NCBI GenBank assembly: GCA_946811185.2
Contig: OX328099.1
Location: 19,743,859-19,807,858 of the forward strand
Length of the DNA stretch: 64,000 nucleotides
Reading direction: 5' to 3'
DNA from: Hippopus hippopus
Taxonomy: Eukaryota > Mollusca > Bivalvia > Cardiida > Cardiidae
The position numbers and the translations under genes are program-made. Shown piece by piece: positions 8,191-19,557 of this stretch (positions are counted from its first letter, which is position 1; the number at the start of each line of letters is the position of its first letter). The notes below the pieces were generated by a model that saw only the letters and a list, made by a program, of their open reading frames with translations, was not told where the DNA came from and did not search any database.

Positions 8191-8925
8191 TCTCCGTTTT
8201 CTACTACTTCCATTTTGTCTAATAACCTACTGACTCATGAGAAGAATGGTCCTACACCTCATCAAAGAGCATAGCGCATTTCTTTTAACCGGCCTTCATC
8301 AATTAAGCCCATGTATAAACGACCATTGAAAGACTGTTAACGACGTATATCACAAATTTTTCTAACGGACAGATATTTTTAAAACTTTGCACAAACAAAG
8401 CTCATCATGTCCCTTGGGGATTACAGTAGAAAAAGATATGGGTCTCCGTGCTCGTTTCTGAGAAATTTGCCTTTGAAAAAGGTATATATATACAGTTCCA
8501 AAATTCAGCTTAAATTGGACTTAACATGCTTTTCTTTAATAGTCAGTTAAACAGGAAAATTACCAGAAGAATAAACAAATTAAAATCATTTTGATGAAAA
8601 TTCATTTGGTTTTGCACAAAAAAATATATAAAAGCCTGGTTTTGAGCATGGTAAATGAACGGATATGCATGTTACATAAAGACCACTGAGTTAAAAAGGG
8701 AGATGGTTTGACCGAATTAAGGGCTTGTATTTAATAAATATATACTTTCTAGCGGACAGATTTTTCTTAAAGTTTCCACACATGTAGTATATATAATTCT
8801 GGACAATAAGAAAAAATAAAAGTGGCACCTATCCGTGCTTATTTCGTCAGAAAACAGTGATGAAGGTCACTGTGAAAGTTAATTTTTTTACGGAAAAAAA
8901 TAGGATAAAAGCTCAGCAGACATAG
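8191..8925. other. No gene seen; diverged repeat DNA
   Basis: Two diverged halves share words such as CTAACGGACAGAT / CTAGCGGACAGAT followed by TTTTTAAA-type runs (near 8368 and 8750). That fits an old duplicated repeat. I see no coding frame with family features. It separates the Polinton-like element from the first visible host exon. Confidence 0.4.
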
Positions 8926-8971
8926 TTGGAAAAGGAGAAATTGCTCATTAGGAGCAATTTCTCTTTTTCCC
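8926..8971. mobile_element. MITE-A variant core hairpin (GCTCAT type)
   Basis: Palindrome GGAAAAGGAGAAATTGCTCA facing its complement. It has the outer arm of MITE-A but a different inner arm (AATTGCTC/GAGCAATT instead of AATGCTGG/CCAGCATT). Similar cores occur at about 42855-42905 and, diverged, at 49452-49500. Confidence 0.6.
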
Positions 8972-9279
8972 ACAATAATTTTCAAAGTGGAAACAGCTAT
9001 ACTTACATAGCTTTAAATTTCCTGCTTTTATTTCTTTGTTTGGTGTGTAACGCCGTGTCAAAAGTATTTTAATCAATTTATGGTGACAGTTCACATATCC
9101 ATTTTTTTCTCCTTATTAATTCTACCCGAAGAAAGTGCGTCTTCTTTCAGTGCACCAAAAGTATTACCACATGTGCGAAAATAACATAGGTACACTTTTG
9201 ATCCACTATCCATGACAAATACACATGCGCGATATGGATGCGCACAAACATTTGTGATATACGTCGTTAAAATGTTGGC

Positions 9280-9360
9280 AGAACAGAAAATTTGTCGTCT
9301 GCAAATGCTTTCAATACGAACAGGTCTTTCTTTCTTATCTGGTAAAGAGGTATATTTTAG
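9280..9360. mobile_element. MITE-A right-arm remnant before an exon
   Basis: TTGTCGTCTGCAAATGCTTT and CTGGTAAAGAGG match the right arm and end of MITE-A. The remnant ends only a few bases before the splice acceptor at 9360. Confidence 0.5.
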
Positions 9361-9546
9361 TTGCAGCAGCTGTTACGCTTGTAACTGGAATGACGACGTC
9401 GGGAACAACACTGTCCACGATGAATGTTACTGGATCTACAGAATATGTCACTAACCAAACAACCACAGGTACACAGTCAGAAACAACACAGTCCACGGTG
9501 AATGTTACTGGGTCTACAGAGTTTGTCACTGACCAAAACACCACAG
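9361..9546 (+). CDS. Exon 1 of visible gene: Thr/Ser-rich mucin-like repeat
   Basis: 186 bases, phase 1 at both ends, after TATATTTTAG and before GTAAAC. It codes Thr/Ser-rich sequence with two imperfect repeats, each with NVTGSTE, then VTNQTTTG or VTDQNTTG. N-x-T sites and dense Thr suggest a heavily glycosylated extracellular stalk. It is a paralogue of the exon at 12642. Confidence 0.75.
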
Positions 9547-10677
9547 GTAAACAGTCAGTCTTTTTCAAAGAAGTACTTTGGAGACTTAGTTTCTGAACTA
9601 GAAAGCGTTTTTCACGCTGTTTTATTAATACGACACCGAAACCTGGCAGACGGAATTAACGTAAAATGCGGGAAGCTTTTGAATGAAAGTTTTCGGATAA
9701 AAGGCATCTGATAACACAACTACAGAACTGTACACAACTGAAACAAGAGACAGCTTCCATTAAACTGACGAGTATGTTTATTAGGTCTAACTGAAAGTCT
9801 ATTGGTAAACCAAGTAGTCTAGGTGCAGAGCTTTACCTAGGCTATAGATCTAACTCAAAGCCCATTAAAAAATGCGCAACTTCTTATTTTTATTTCCATT
9901 AGATCACAGCTGTAGCAGGGACTCTAATATAGGCCAATACAGGTATATTCAGTGCTCTGTATATCTAGACAGATTACCATGATTTTAGAAATCTGTGTGT
10001 AAGAAATTAAATACTCTTCCCATGTGGAACAAAAAAGGCCTACGCTAATCCTACAGGTTAACAGTAAAGTTTTACTAGATTGACTATAATCATAGACACG
10101 CAAAGGTGCTGTAATTTCAATATCCCTTGTTAGAAAATCAAACTTCCCAAGCATTTAATGTCTTTAAATAGTTTCTTGTTCCATTGTAACACTCTGTTTG
10201 ACTAACCGACTTTACCCCAGTGTAACGTCCGAAATTTCGACAGGGATGCTGTAATTTCAACACCCAACTTTCCTCTTCGAAAAAAAGCTTAACACTTTAA
10301 ACAGGAAGTAAATAGATTTATCCACCATTTATATCAACATTAGGGTACTACGCTCTAGTCATGTTCTGTAAGTTTGAGTAGCTCCATCTAGTGGCTTGTC
10401 CAGCCTCTATTTTCAGTGTAAATACACTGACTCAAAGATTACTCTTCATAAGTCTCCAATAATTTCCAAGATGTATGATTTGAATGGAAAAAAATCGGCA
10501 CCTACTTTCTCAACCCTATTGAGTCCCTGGGTCAGTGTCAGAAGATTCTTGATTCATATCTTAATTCACTGCAGAAAGAGGTGCCCCAAGAGATTACAGG
10601 CCATGAATATGGGTGAAGTGTGTGCCCTGTTTATGTTGTCTAAGTTCAATAGAACCAAAATAAACAAGAATAATTCC
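9547..10677. other. Intron sequence without a recognised gene
   Basis: The first 170 bases are paralogous to the start of the next intron (12771-12945), part of an exon-scale duplication. The rest is AT-rich single-copy-looking DNA in which I see no coding or repeat signature. Confidence 0.4.
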
Positions 10678-10907
10678 TTGAACTCTTTAATGAACAAAAA
10701 ATATTAGACTTGTCCAAGTTGAAAGCGTTTGCAGGCGACAAAATAAATGTGCCTCAAAAATTGTAATTTGTTTTGGGAAGGATCAAAAACATTGTGGGAA
10801 AAGGAGAAAATGCTGGTTACCAGCATTTTCTCCTTTTCCCACAATGTTTTCAGAAGCTTTTTTTTCTCAGGGTTGTCAAAAGTCGGGATTGTATGGTAAA
10901 GGGTTAA
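10678..10907. mobile_element. MITE-A copy, near intact
   Basis: The left end is degenerate (TTGA, then ACTCTTTAATGAACAA). The right end is GGTAAAGGG plus TTAA at 10904-10907. The central palindrome 10787-10849 is essentially perfect around 10818. Confidence 0.85.
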
Positions 10908-10957
10908 ACCATGTAGTGCCCTAGTCTTATTCTGGTAAAAGCCAAGACATATATGAG

Positions 10958-12325
10958 TACGAGGGTTGTCCCAAAACTCTGTGACAAATTTTTATAAACG
11001 AGCCATTTTTAGCGTCAGGAGATTCATTTTCACACATTTCATCCATGAAGATGTTATTTCACTTTCTATCAAGTCTCCAAGGAATTATTAGCGTTATTTT
11101 TACTTTAAATTCACAAAATTGATAAGGAGGTGTCATTTCCCGGCACACGCCATTTTCTCCATAAACATTTTTGTATGAACTCCAGTCATGCATGAGTATT
11201 TTCAATATTTGATACTATTTCTGAGTTTTTGATGTCATCACAGAAAATTTGAATGTGATCGAGTAAACAATAGACAGTATGTAAACAAACGAAAAAGATC
11301 AGTAGAAAATAGGAAATTTGAAATGACAACATCAGAAGATCGTGCGGCGTGGCAAACAGTTATAAAATTTTGTGCCGATCTTGGAATAACACTCGACTAG
11401 ACTATAGAACAAATCTGGCGTACTGAAAAGTTTAAACACATTTCTCGAGCACTGGCCTGCAAGTGCCATGGCAGTAAAACAGACTTAAGGGCAGGTGTAT
11501 GCTAGGAATAGGGGAAAACACGAAATGGTGGGCCGATTTCTTTAGATGAAGAGTTGCGTGATTTGGTAAAGAGATGCATTTTCACAGATCGAAGATGAAC
11601 AGTCAGAGAGATACCATCGTCATTCGCCTGAAGGTCTTCCGTCTACAGAATACTTAAGGACAAACTGAACATGTCACGAGTCTGCGCGTGATGGGTTCTA
11701 TGTCTGCTGTCTGATGATAACAAACAGAAGGTTCACACGTCCCTAGAGTTTCTTGCTTGAGTTGAAGCAGACAACGCTCTGTTGGATCCTGTTTTTATAG
11801 CAGATGAGAGGTGGTTAAACTTGAAGGAAAGCGACAGTCCTGTATATGGAAGGCACCTCAGACCCCTTCATTCAAGAAGGTAAAGATTTCTACTCAGATT
11901 TACAACTTTGCCTGCTTTTCACAGCTTAAGGAGGATTTACGAAGTCGCAAGTTCGATTCCAGCAATGAGCTGATGTCTGCTATATTTGCTCTTAACAGAG
12001 GTCTGACAGAGATTTGGTTTAAGACAGTTTTTGACCAGTCGTGGATTTAATGATGCGGCAAATGTGTTGAATTTCACTGAGAATACTTTGACAAAGGCTG
12101 TTAAACTTATCATTGACGTCACTATTCACGCTTGACGTGCGCCGCAGTGTGGGTACTTGTTGTGGTATTTATGCCATAATTTTCTTATTTGTAAAGATTT
12201 TCGTGTGATTTTTTATATACATATTTGGTTTATATGTATTGAAAACATATCGAAAAGTTGCATTTGTAGCGTTTCATTTTCTTTTGCTGATGGAATTGTC
12301 ACGGAATTTTCGGACAACCCTCGTA
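10958..12325 (+). mobile_element. Decayed mariner-like element
   Basis: Ends are inverted repeats: CGAGGGTTGTCC at 10960 and GGACAACCCTCG ending at 12323, each flanked by TA (10958-10959 and 12324-12325). That is the target duplication of Tc1/mariner elements. Inside, broken frames keep mariner-transposase features: an N-terminal piece beginning MTTSEDRAAWQTVIKFCADL (near 11322), FIADERW (near 11795) and a C-terminal piece with FHGEYFDKG spread over shifted frames near 12070. Several stops and shifts make it inactive. Confidence 0.8.
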
Positions 12326-12539
12326 TGTGAGCTGTTACCATAATATGACTGAAATAATGTTGAAAGCGGCGTAAAACACAGTTTGATTACCCTTTTAATC
12401 AATCATTAAACCCTTAACCAATCAATCCCTTCTTTTAACAACCTTGAGAAAAGGCCGTTGAAAAATTTGTGGGAAAAGAGAAATTGCCCTTGAACAGCAT
12501 TTTCTCCCTGTCCCGAAATGTTTACCACTCTAGCAAAGA

Positions 12540-12641
12540 CAAGTCCTAACATTGGAGCCACATTCAATTTGTTGTCTGTAAATGCTCTCAGTTAGAACAT
12601 GTTTCTCATTGTTGTCTGATGAAGAGCTGAATTCATTTTAG
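12540..12641. mobile_element. MITE-A right-arm remnant before exon 2
   Basis: TTTGTTGTCTGTAAATGCTC and TTGTCTGATGAAGAGCTGAA match the right arm of MITE-A. With the degenerate core at 12468-12524 it ends just before the acceptor at 12641. This mirrors the arrangement in front of the exon at 9361. Confidence 0.5.
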
Positions 12642-12770
12642 TTGCAGCAGATAGTATGCTTTTATCTGGAATGACAACACCTTCAGGAAATGTGTCAACG
12701 ATGGTAACATCACAGTCCATGATGAATGTTACTGTATCTACAGAATTTGTCACTGGCCAAGGCACCACAG
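12642..12770 (+). CDS. Exon 2: duplicated mucin-like exon
   Basis: 129 bases, phase 1-1, donor GTAATC. It codes Thr/Ser/Met-rich sequence with one NVTVSTEFVTGQGTTG repeat, clearly paralogous to exon 1 (same start AA.. and same end GTTG). The shared flanking intron and MITE remnant show that a genomic segment, not just a repeat unit, was copied. Confidence 0.75.
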
Positions 12771-12981
12771 GTAATCAAAGTAAGAGTTTTTTTGATATAA
12801 GTACTTTGGGGACTTATTTTCTGAGTATTACAGAATTTTTATGGTATCTAATGAACATGACACCATCAGTGAACTAGAAAGAATTATCTTCAAATGAGGT
12901 TAAGCTTTCATATGAAAGTTTTCAAATAACTCACATCTGAGAAAGTGAGCCCCATTGCAATCAAAGTGACAAATCTGATTA

Positions 12982-13199
12982 TTAACCCATTACCACACAC
13001 TCTGGAGTTTTAACGACCCTGAAGAGGAAGGCTTTTGAAAACTTTGTTGGAAAAGGAGAAAATGCTGATAACCAGCATTTTCTCATCTTTCCAGAATTAT
13101 TTCTATCAAATACAGCAATCAATTTGTACATTCGTCTTCTGCAAATGCTTTCAATTTGGTAGAGTACAAAATTTTGTTGTTTGGTAGAGAGTGAATTAA
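12982..13199. mobile_element. MITE-A copy, reverse orientation
   Basis: Starts TTAACCCATTACCACACAC and ends GGTAGAGAGTGAATTAA. The core near 13041-13096 has arms GGAGAAAATGCTG/CAGCATTTTCTC with a few mismatches outside. Confidence 0.8.
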
Positions 13200-13429
13200 A
13201 TGCATATTGGTAATTCAAGTGAACATTAAATTGTATGACTTAAAAGCCCCATAAATAAATATAGGAAGTATTTATCTTCATCTTCAGACTCAGATACACC
13301 ACTATTTTCTATGGTAGAAAAACCTTGTGTTTAACCCACAAGCAACATGTTCACATGCTTTCTTTTCTGTATATGCATTAATAGATCTACTTCCATTTCA
13401 TTCAATTTATTTATTCATTTATTGTATGA

Positions 13430-13712
13430 TTTTTAACACAGTTTTCAACATTATTTCAGTTACATTGTGGTGGCCAGTTCACCTATCCATGCTTTCCTGG
13501 AGTTTCTTTTAACACTACTTTGCACAGTATTCTTCCCAAGCGGCTAGCTGCTTTCCTACATAACCGTTGTTGAAACAATGCTCAGCAGAATTTGTCATGA
13601 TGACTGTCATCAATCTTTGGAAAGAAATTCACTGAGCTGGGGATTCCAACCAGCGACCCCCTGTTCTCAAGTCTTGTATTGCTACTGACTGGGCTATTGG
13701 GGCTCGGCTTTT
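13430..13712 (-). mobile_element. tRNA-derived SINE
   Basis: On the - strand the head reads as a degenerate tRNA: GAGCCCCAATAGCCCAGTCA (A box region) and GGTTGGAATCC (B box). Its body shares CTATCCATGCTTTCCTGGAG with the better copy at 49925-50258. It lies in intron 2. Confidence 0.7.
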
Positions 13713-13748
13713 TAGCTCATTATAGATCACATATACTTTCTATTTCAG

Positions 13749-13823
13749 ATATGAATGATACAACAGCAAGTGAAGAAATGTATGATACCACAACAGCTAC
13801 CATTTCCATATTGAACTGTTCTT
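13749..13823 (+). CDS. Exon 3: short Thr-rich linker exon
   Basis: 75 bases, phase 1-1, acceptor CTATTTCAG and donor GTAAGT. It codes DTTASEEMYDTTTATISIL and ends in the first Cys of the EGF-like part. Confidence 0.7.
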
Positions 13824-13968
13824 GTAAGTTTACGCCTTTACCGCACAATCTTAAGTTTTAACCGCCGTTATGAAAGGGCTTTTGAAAACTAAAGAATATT
13901 CTTTGCTGAAACTTATTTCGAAGTACTTCTGAAATTTACAGTTTTAATGAGCATTCACATTAAATGTT

Positions 13969-14197
13969 TTAACCTTTACCACACAATCTAGAGTTTTAAC
14001 GACCCAACTGAAGAAAAGCTTTTGAAAACATTGTGGAAAAGGGAGAAAATGCTAGTAATGAGCATTTTCTCCTTTTCCCACCATGGTTTTCACACTTCTA
14101 ACAATTAATTTCAATTTTTTGGTCAAAGTTATTTTGTTGATTGCAAATGCTTTCAGTATGGACAAATCTAAAATTTTGTCATTCCATAGAAAGTTAA
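13969..14197. mobile_element. MITE-A copy, reverse orientation
   Basis: Runs TTAACCTTTACCACACAATC to AAGTTAA. The core near 14029-14085 has the usual outer arms, but the inner arms differ at the centre (GCTAGTAATGAGC). Confidence 0.8.
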
Positions 14198-14219
14198 GCA
14201 TCTACCTGATTATTGTGTT

Positions 14220-14345
14220 TCCATGACTCTGGGAAAGAATGCTTTTGACAATATTGTGGGAGAAAGGGAGAATACAGCATTTTTTCCGAAACCCACAATG
14301 AACCTTACATAGACAGATTAAATTTTTTTTTGGTCACATCAATAA
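14220..14345. mobile_element. Degenerate MITE-A fragment
   Basis: GGGAAAGAATGCTTTTGACA leads into a shortened core at 14249-14300. It joins directly to the satellite that follows. Confidence 0.55.
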
Positions 14346-15560
14346 GTTAAAAAATTCTGCAAATGCTTTCAGTATGAATAAGTCTAAAATTTTGTCATTT
14401 GATATTGATTTTATAGGGAATATGCTTCCACTTATCTTGAGTGCAGATAATTTCATTCTATACAAGTCTAAAATTTTGTCACCTGAAAAAGATACAGGGG
14501 ACAGGATTCCACTTATCTTGAGTGGAAATACTTTCATTATGAACATGTAGAAACTTTTTGTTTATTTGATAATAAAGTTTACTCTTAACATGCTTCAAAG
14601 GGTCTTGAGAGCAGATACTTTTTTATGTACGAGTCTAAAATTTTGGCATTTAGTCAAGTGTAAGAAATATGCTTCCACTCATTTAAGTGCAAACACTTTC
14701 ATGAAAAAGTCTAAAATTTGTCATACAATGATGAGGTTATAAAAAACATGCTTTCAACCATTTGAATGCAAATACTTCCATTATGAACAACTCTAAAAGT
14801 TTGTCATTCTATTCAGATTTTACAGAGAACCTATCTTATCTTTAGTGCAAATAATTTCATTGTGAATGTTTCTAAAATTTTGGCATTCAATTAAAGGTTT
14901 TACAGGAAACATGCTTTCACTAATCTTGAGTGCTAATACTTTCATTTTGAACAAGCTAAACTTTTGTCATTTGATTCAGAATTTGTTGGGAAGAGGCTTT
15001 CACTTATCTTGAGTGCAAATACTTTCATTATGAAGAAGTCCAAAATTTTGGCATTCAATTAAGATTTAATTGGGAACATGCTTCCACTTTATCTTGAGTG
15101 CAGATACTCTCATTATGAACAAGTATAAAATTTAAACATTCACTATAAATTTTGTGGAGAACGTATTTCCTCTTAAGGTCAGTGCAAATACATGGACTTT
15201 CCCTATCTGCAAGTCTAAAACTTTGGCACTAAATATAAATTTTATAGTGAATATGCCTCCTCTTATCTTGAGAGCAAATACTATCAATATGAATAAGTCT
15301 TAAATTTTGATGTTCAGTTTAGATTTTATATGGAACATGGTTCCTCTTATAAATCTTTATTGCATATACTTTCAGTATGAATATATCTAAAATGTTTGCA
15401 TTAATTAAACTCAGATTTTATAGTGAACATGCCTCCACTTACCGGTGCCTTAAATGCAAGCACTTTCATTATGAACGAGTGAAAAATTTGGGCATTCAAT
15501 TTGGATTTCATTGGGAACATGCTTCCTGTTATCTTAAGTTCACATACTTTCATTATACTT
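14345..15560. repeat. Satellite of about 82-90 bp units derived from a MITE-A arm
   Basis: About 15 diverged units follow each other. Each has a version of CAAATACTTTCATTATGAAC, then CTAAAATTTTG, then a GGGAACATGCTTCCACTTAT-like spacer. The first part of the unit is the right arm of MITE-A (GCAAATGCTTTCAATTTGGA, then TCTAAAATTTTGTCATTT). No coding role is seen. Confidence 0.8.
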
Positions 15561-15561
15561 T

Positions 15562-15779
15562 CTAAATTCTTTGCCAGACAATCCAGTGGAAAAAGACATT
15601 TGAAAATGATGTGTTAAAAGGAGGAAAAGCTGGTAACCAGCATTTTCTTTTTTTCCCACAATGCTATCTACCCATCAAAGACAAATTCCATAAATTTAGC
15701 TATATTCATTTGAATTTGTCATTTGCAAATGCTTCCAATTTGGAAAAATCTGAAATTTTCTTGTTTGGTATAGAGTTAA
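15562..15779. mobile_element. MITE-A copy just upstream of exon 4
   Basis: The core near 15607-15665 keeps GCTGGTAACCAGC. It ends TATAGAGTTAA at 15779, 38 bases before the splice acceptor of the next exon. Confidence 0.75.
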
Positions 15780-15817
15780 AATTGATCTTTCTCTGATAGT
15801 GATGTATGTTGTTGTAG

Positions 15818-15889
15818 ATCCTGGACAGGAATGCTTGAATGGAACATGTACTTCGCGAGGCCTCTGTAACTGCTCTGATAACTTTATAG
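15818..15889 (+). CDS. Exon 4: EGF-like half module
   Basis: 72 bases, phase 1-1, after GTTGTTGTAG and before GTAAGA. It codes CLNGTCTSRGLCNCSDNFIG, a compact EGF-like segment, with the first Cys in exon 3 and the last in exon 5. Confidence 0.75.
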
Positions 15890-15930
15890 GTAAGAGTGCT
15901 GGATTCAGTATGAACTTGACAATAGTCTAT

Positions 15931-16152
15931 TTACCCTGTACCAAACAATCCAGAGATTGGAAGATCCTAGGGAAGACAGCTTTTGAAAATATAGGGAAAA
16001 GGAGAAAATGCTTGTACCCAGCAGTTTTTTACTTTCTATACAATGTTATGTATCTGTTCAAGGATGACTATTTATATGAGATTTTATTTGGTCATGTACA
16101 AATACTTCTAATTTGGACAAGCCTAAAATTCTGTCTTTTAGAAGAGAGTTAA
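15931..16152. mobile_element. MITE-A copy, degenerate
   Basis: Ends are TTACCCTGTACCAAACAATC and GAGAGTTAA. The core near 15985-16045 has lost pairing on one side (GCTTGTACCCAGC). Confidence 0.65.
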
Positions 16153-16159
16153 TTAAATT

Positions 16160-17656
16160 CCATGGTTCTAGAAAATTTATACATTAGCTTGTCTGGGCCG
16201 GACAAAGTCCAGGAGTAGCTATTTCACAGTGCCTGGTGTAGGCATCAGTGTAGGTGTCCACATTTAGGTAAATGATTTTTGGGAGCTCATTTTTTTTTTT
16301 CAAAAGGTCAAGGGCACAGACTTTGAAATTTCATATTAAAGTTTTTCTAGAGCTCCTTTTTTCCAGACCAAATGGTTGGTCTGCTTTATATTTGACATCG
16401 ATGGATATAGGCCCCAGTTTTATTCAGCTATACCCCTGGCAGTGCCTGTGGCCAAAAGGTCAAGGTCACAGGCAATTTCCTGGATAAAGTGCAAGAAGAG
16501 ATATTGCACTACCCCCGGTGTCAGAGTTGGTGTAAAGTCTTCTGTCCTAGGCTGGGACCCTGTTGCTCTTTCAAGGTACTGCCACCCTCGCAACAATCAA
16601 CTTTTCCATTTGAGCAGTACTGTCTCATGACTGTTCTTTCTATTTGCAAGTTGTTTGCTTGATATTATCAGGGCCAAATGAATTGGACCCCTTTTTGATT
16701 TCAAATATTTACACAAAATGGCTAACCATTGTGTTAAAAAGGTATTACTTGTTTGTATATGCTTCAACAAAAATGGCAAAAGATACAGTTGGGGGAAAAG
16801 TGACTTGTTAGTCAGTGACATTGCACTTTTCAAACATGAAAAAGTGTGTTGCATTTGGGACATCAGTTTCTGCAACTTTTTAGAAGCCCATGCATCACCA
16901 ACATGTCAAAATATGCTTTAGATGGTTTTGCCCTGATTTGCTGATTCTAGAAATGAAACAAACTAATTAAGTATACAGGATGTGGTTAAATGGTGCAATA
17001 AGAATTATGGAATGCTGCATTTGGGACAAATCAAGGTAATTGATTATAGGACCTATTTTCAGAAGTAGACTGTAGTTTCAAGAGTTCCAACTATATAACT
17101 AACCATTAGACATCATAAATCATTTTGTCATTTACAACATGCAGTACATCTCATGTTAATACTTTGGGAAATATTATGGATGCAAGTTGAAACAAAGCTA
17201 TTTTCATAGGTTTTTTTTGTTAGGGGTGTTTGCATAAATTGTCATCTTTGTATAGATATAATCAGAACAAAATGCATATGAATTGCATTGTAAACTAAGA
17301 GTGACTCAATAATAATTAACAATCAGGGGTTATTTTGGGATATAATGGAACATGTGCTTTGTGAAAGGCATGACAATTGATGAAACATTAAAAATGTCAA
17401 GCTAAAACTGTTGCATTTGGTAAAAATTTGGGTATCTTGCAGCATAACTTCTGACTGAATTGATCAATTTTTGAAAAAAATTCACATTAACATTTACATC
17501 ACACATATATTTACATTACATTACATTCATAACACATAATTTAGGCCCAAACCCAACATAGAAAGATAAAAGCTATTCAGCTGAGCTTGAATTTAGAAAA
17601 AAAAAAACTTCTCTTTTTTTTTTTAATATCACCCAAATACAATTCCTTTTATTCAG
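16160..17656. other. Intron 4 remainder, no gene seen
   Basis: From 16270 to 16560 there are words such as CAAAAGGTCAAGGTCACAGG that recur in molluscan repeat families and in the 152-bp array at 31010. The rest is AT-rich with no gene or clear repeat. ACATTACATTACATT near 17510 is a simple repeat. Confidence 0.35.
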
Positions 17657-17776
17657 GTGATCGCTGTGAGACATACCTTGCATGTCCAGAGGACTACTGT
17701 TTTAAGCAAGGGACAGAAAATTGTACCGCATTCAGGAATGGAACATATAGGTGTAATTGTAAACATGGATATTCTG
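17657..17776 (+). CDS. Exon 5: EGF-like module
   Basis: 120 bases, phase 1-1, acceptor TTATTCAG, donor GTAAGC. It codes GDRCETYLACPEDYCFKQGT and ends YRCNCKHGYSG, with the Cys spacing of an EGF domain whose last Cys falls in the next exon. Confidence 0.85.
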
Positions 17777-17879
17777 GTAAGCTTCTCAATTTTATTTTCT
17801 TCTATCCATTTCTTTCTATTCAGTTTGACAACTTAATAGTGCATACTGTTATCTCTTTACCACATAACAGAAATTTACA

Positions 17880-18140
17880 CCTGTCCAAACCTTTTCCCCT
17901 GAAAAGTCTTCTTTCTTAAGGTCATTATATAAAAGTCATTAAAAGTCGGCATTGTGTGTTAAAGGGTTGAACTCTTTACGAGACAACAAAATTGTACACT
18001 TGCCCAAATTGAAAGCATTTGCAGACAACAAACTGTTCAATTACAGAATTTTTACTTTGGAAGGGTGGAAAACATGGTTGGAAAATAAGAAAATGCTGGT
18101 TTCCAGCATGCTCTTCTTTTCCCGCAATGTTTTTTTTTTT
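17880..18140. mobile_element. Two fused MITE-A fragments
   Basis: The right end of one copy (GGCATTGTGTGTTAAAGGG) is joined to the left end of another (ACTCTTTACGAGACAACAAA, core 18072-18130 with GCTGGTTTCCAGC). Confidence 0.65.
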
Positions 18141-18686
18141 CTATATTCCTTCTTCCCTAGGGAAATATGTGGTTGTTTGATTTGTATGACGCATCCATGA
18201 TTTCCAACATTTCTGAGATATCAGAATACTCCAAAATTGTATGATCAGAATTTTCCCTAAATTTTGCAGGATGCTTTCAGAGCTTTGATAGATATATTAA
18301 TTTCCAAATACTCCAAGAAAGTGTATAGTTTTGGAATTTTTTGTGTCACATGTTACTTCTCCATTTATTTTTTTTTTTGTTCGAAGCTGCAGAGAATGAC
18401 ACTGAGTTCACTGTGTCCAAATTTGCACCTTTCTACATAATATAACATCAAGTTTCTTGACTCTTGCAAAAAAATATACAATAGTAGTATTTATCGGTGT
18501 TTTAATAAGAAATTCTGATTTATGGTAAAAAATCCAAGAAGCCCCTTGAGAAATAATTTGAAGAGTAATGTGTTATTTCTATATGAAATCAAGGTGAGAA
18601 TAACGTACAGACTGCACTGTGAGAAACATTACTATACAGGCAATTTATGTTTACAGTTCTCTAGCGGTTTTATTTTGAACTTACAG

Positions 18687-18893
18687 GTGAACACTGCCAC
18701 ATGTTTAATGGATGTATGAGTAGTCCCTGTTTAAATAATGGAACTTGCAATTCTACAAGTTCTTATGGCGATTACATATGTAACTGTACAACAGGGGATC
18801 CCATACAAAACTGTCTTCTCAACGAGCAGAATGAGTGCAACATCAATCCACCAAATTCTCCAAACAGTTACATTACCTGTGTGGATCAAATAG
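18687..18893 (+). CDS. Exon 6: EGF-like modules
   Basis: 207 bases, phase 1-1, acceptor ACTTACAG, donor GTATGG. It codes GEHCHMFNGCMSSPCLNNGT, then YICNCTTGDP, then NECNINPPNSPNSYITC. The first is a standard EGF (CxSxPCxNxGxC ... YxCxC), followed by the start of a second, divergent Cys module. Confidence 0.85.
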
Positions 18894-18931
18894 GTATGGA
18901 CAGCTCAACACCTTCCCAAACAATCCTGACT

Positions 18932-19160
18932 TTAACTCATAACCAAACTACAAAATCTTTGACTGGATCAAATTGAAAGTAATTGCAGACAAAAAATAAA
19001 ATGTTGCTAAAATGATAATTTTTCTCTTTGGTAGGTAGAAATCATTGTGGGAAAAGGAGAAAATGCTGGTTACCAGCATTTTCTCCTTTTCCCACAATGT
19101 TTTCAAATGTCTAATCTACCAAGGACATTGAAAATTGCTGACTCTGTGGTAAAGGGTTAA
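18932..19160. mobile_element. MITE-A copy with perfect palindrome
   Basis: TTAACTCATAACCAAAC at the left, GTGGTAAAGGG plus TTAA at the right. The 57-bp core 19043-19099 is perfectly palindromic around 19071. Confidence 0.9.
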
Positions 19161-19360
19161 TGACCCTAAGATAAAGGCTTTTGGAATCATTGTTTGAAAA
19201 GGAAAAAAATCCTATTAACCAGCATTTTCTGGTTTTCCCTTTATGTTTTCTACCCTTTCTAATTAAAATTCCATCATTTGAGCCACAGTTGATTTGTTGT
19301 CTACAAATGCTTTCATTTTGGATGAGTCTAATTTGCTGTTATCTGGGAAAGAGTGACAAG
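19157..19360. mobile_element. MITE-A copy, degenerate, abutting the previous one
   Basis: It shares the TTAA at 19157-19160 with the copy before it. The core at 19190-19250 is imperfect (CCTATTAACCAGC). Confidence 0.6.
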
Positions 19361-19557
19361 AAAAATTTTGAACTGTTAATATATAACACCTGTCAGTACA
19401 GTTATCAGAATTTTGCTGAGTTGAGTCAACTCGGATTTGCGAATGTTACCTATGTGTGATAATGTAAAGTAACAAACTAAAGTCAGAAACTGAGTCTGTC
19501 TGTGGTTCACGTAAATTGAGAGACTTAGGTTTTGTTCATGAAACTGGGCCCATGTCC

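Noticed and set aside
9212..9454. 80-residue + strand frame as a possible first exon with signal peptide
   Set aside because: It has no hydrophobic leader, crosses MITE-A remnant sequence and is out of frame with the mucin-like exon.
9335..9568. - strand frame rich in Val and Asp repeats
   Set aside because: It is the antisense shadow of the mucin-like exon at 9361-9546, which has splice sites and a matching paralogue on the + strand.
16376..16630. 84-residue + strand frame in intron 4
   Set aside because: It lies in repeat-like DNA (CAAAAGGTCAAGGTCACAGG words) and shows no protein features or splice fit.
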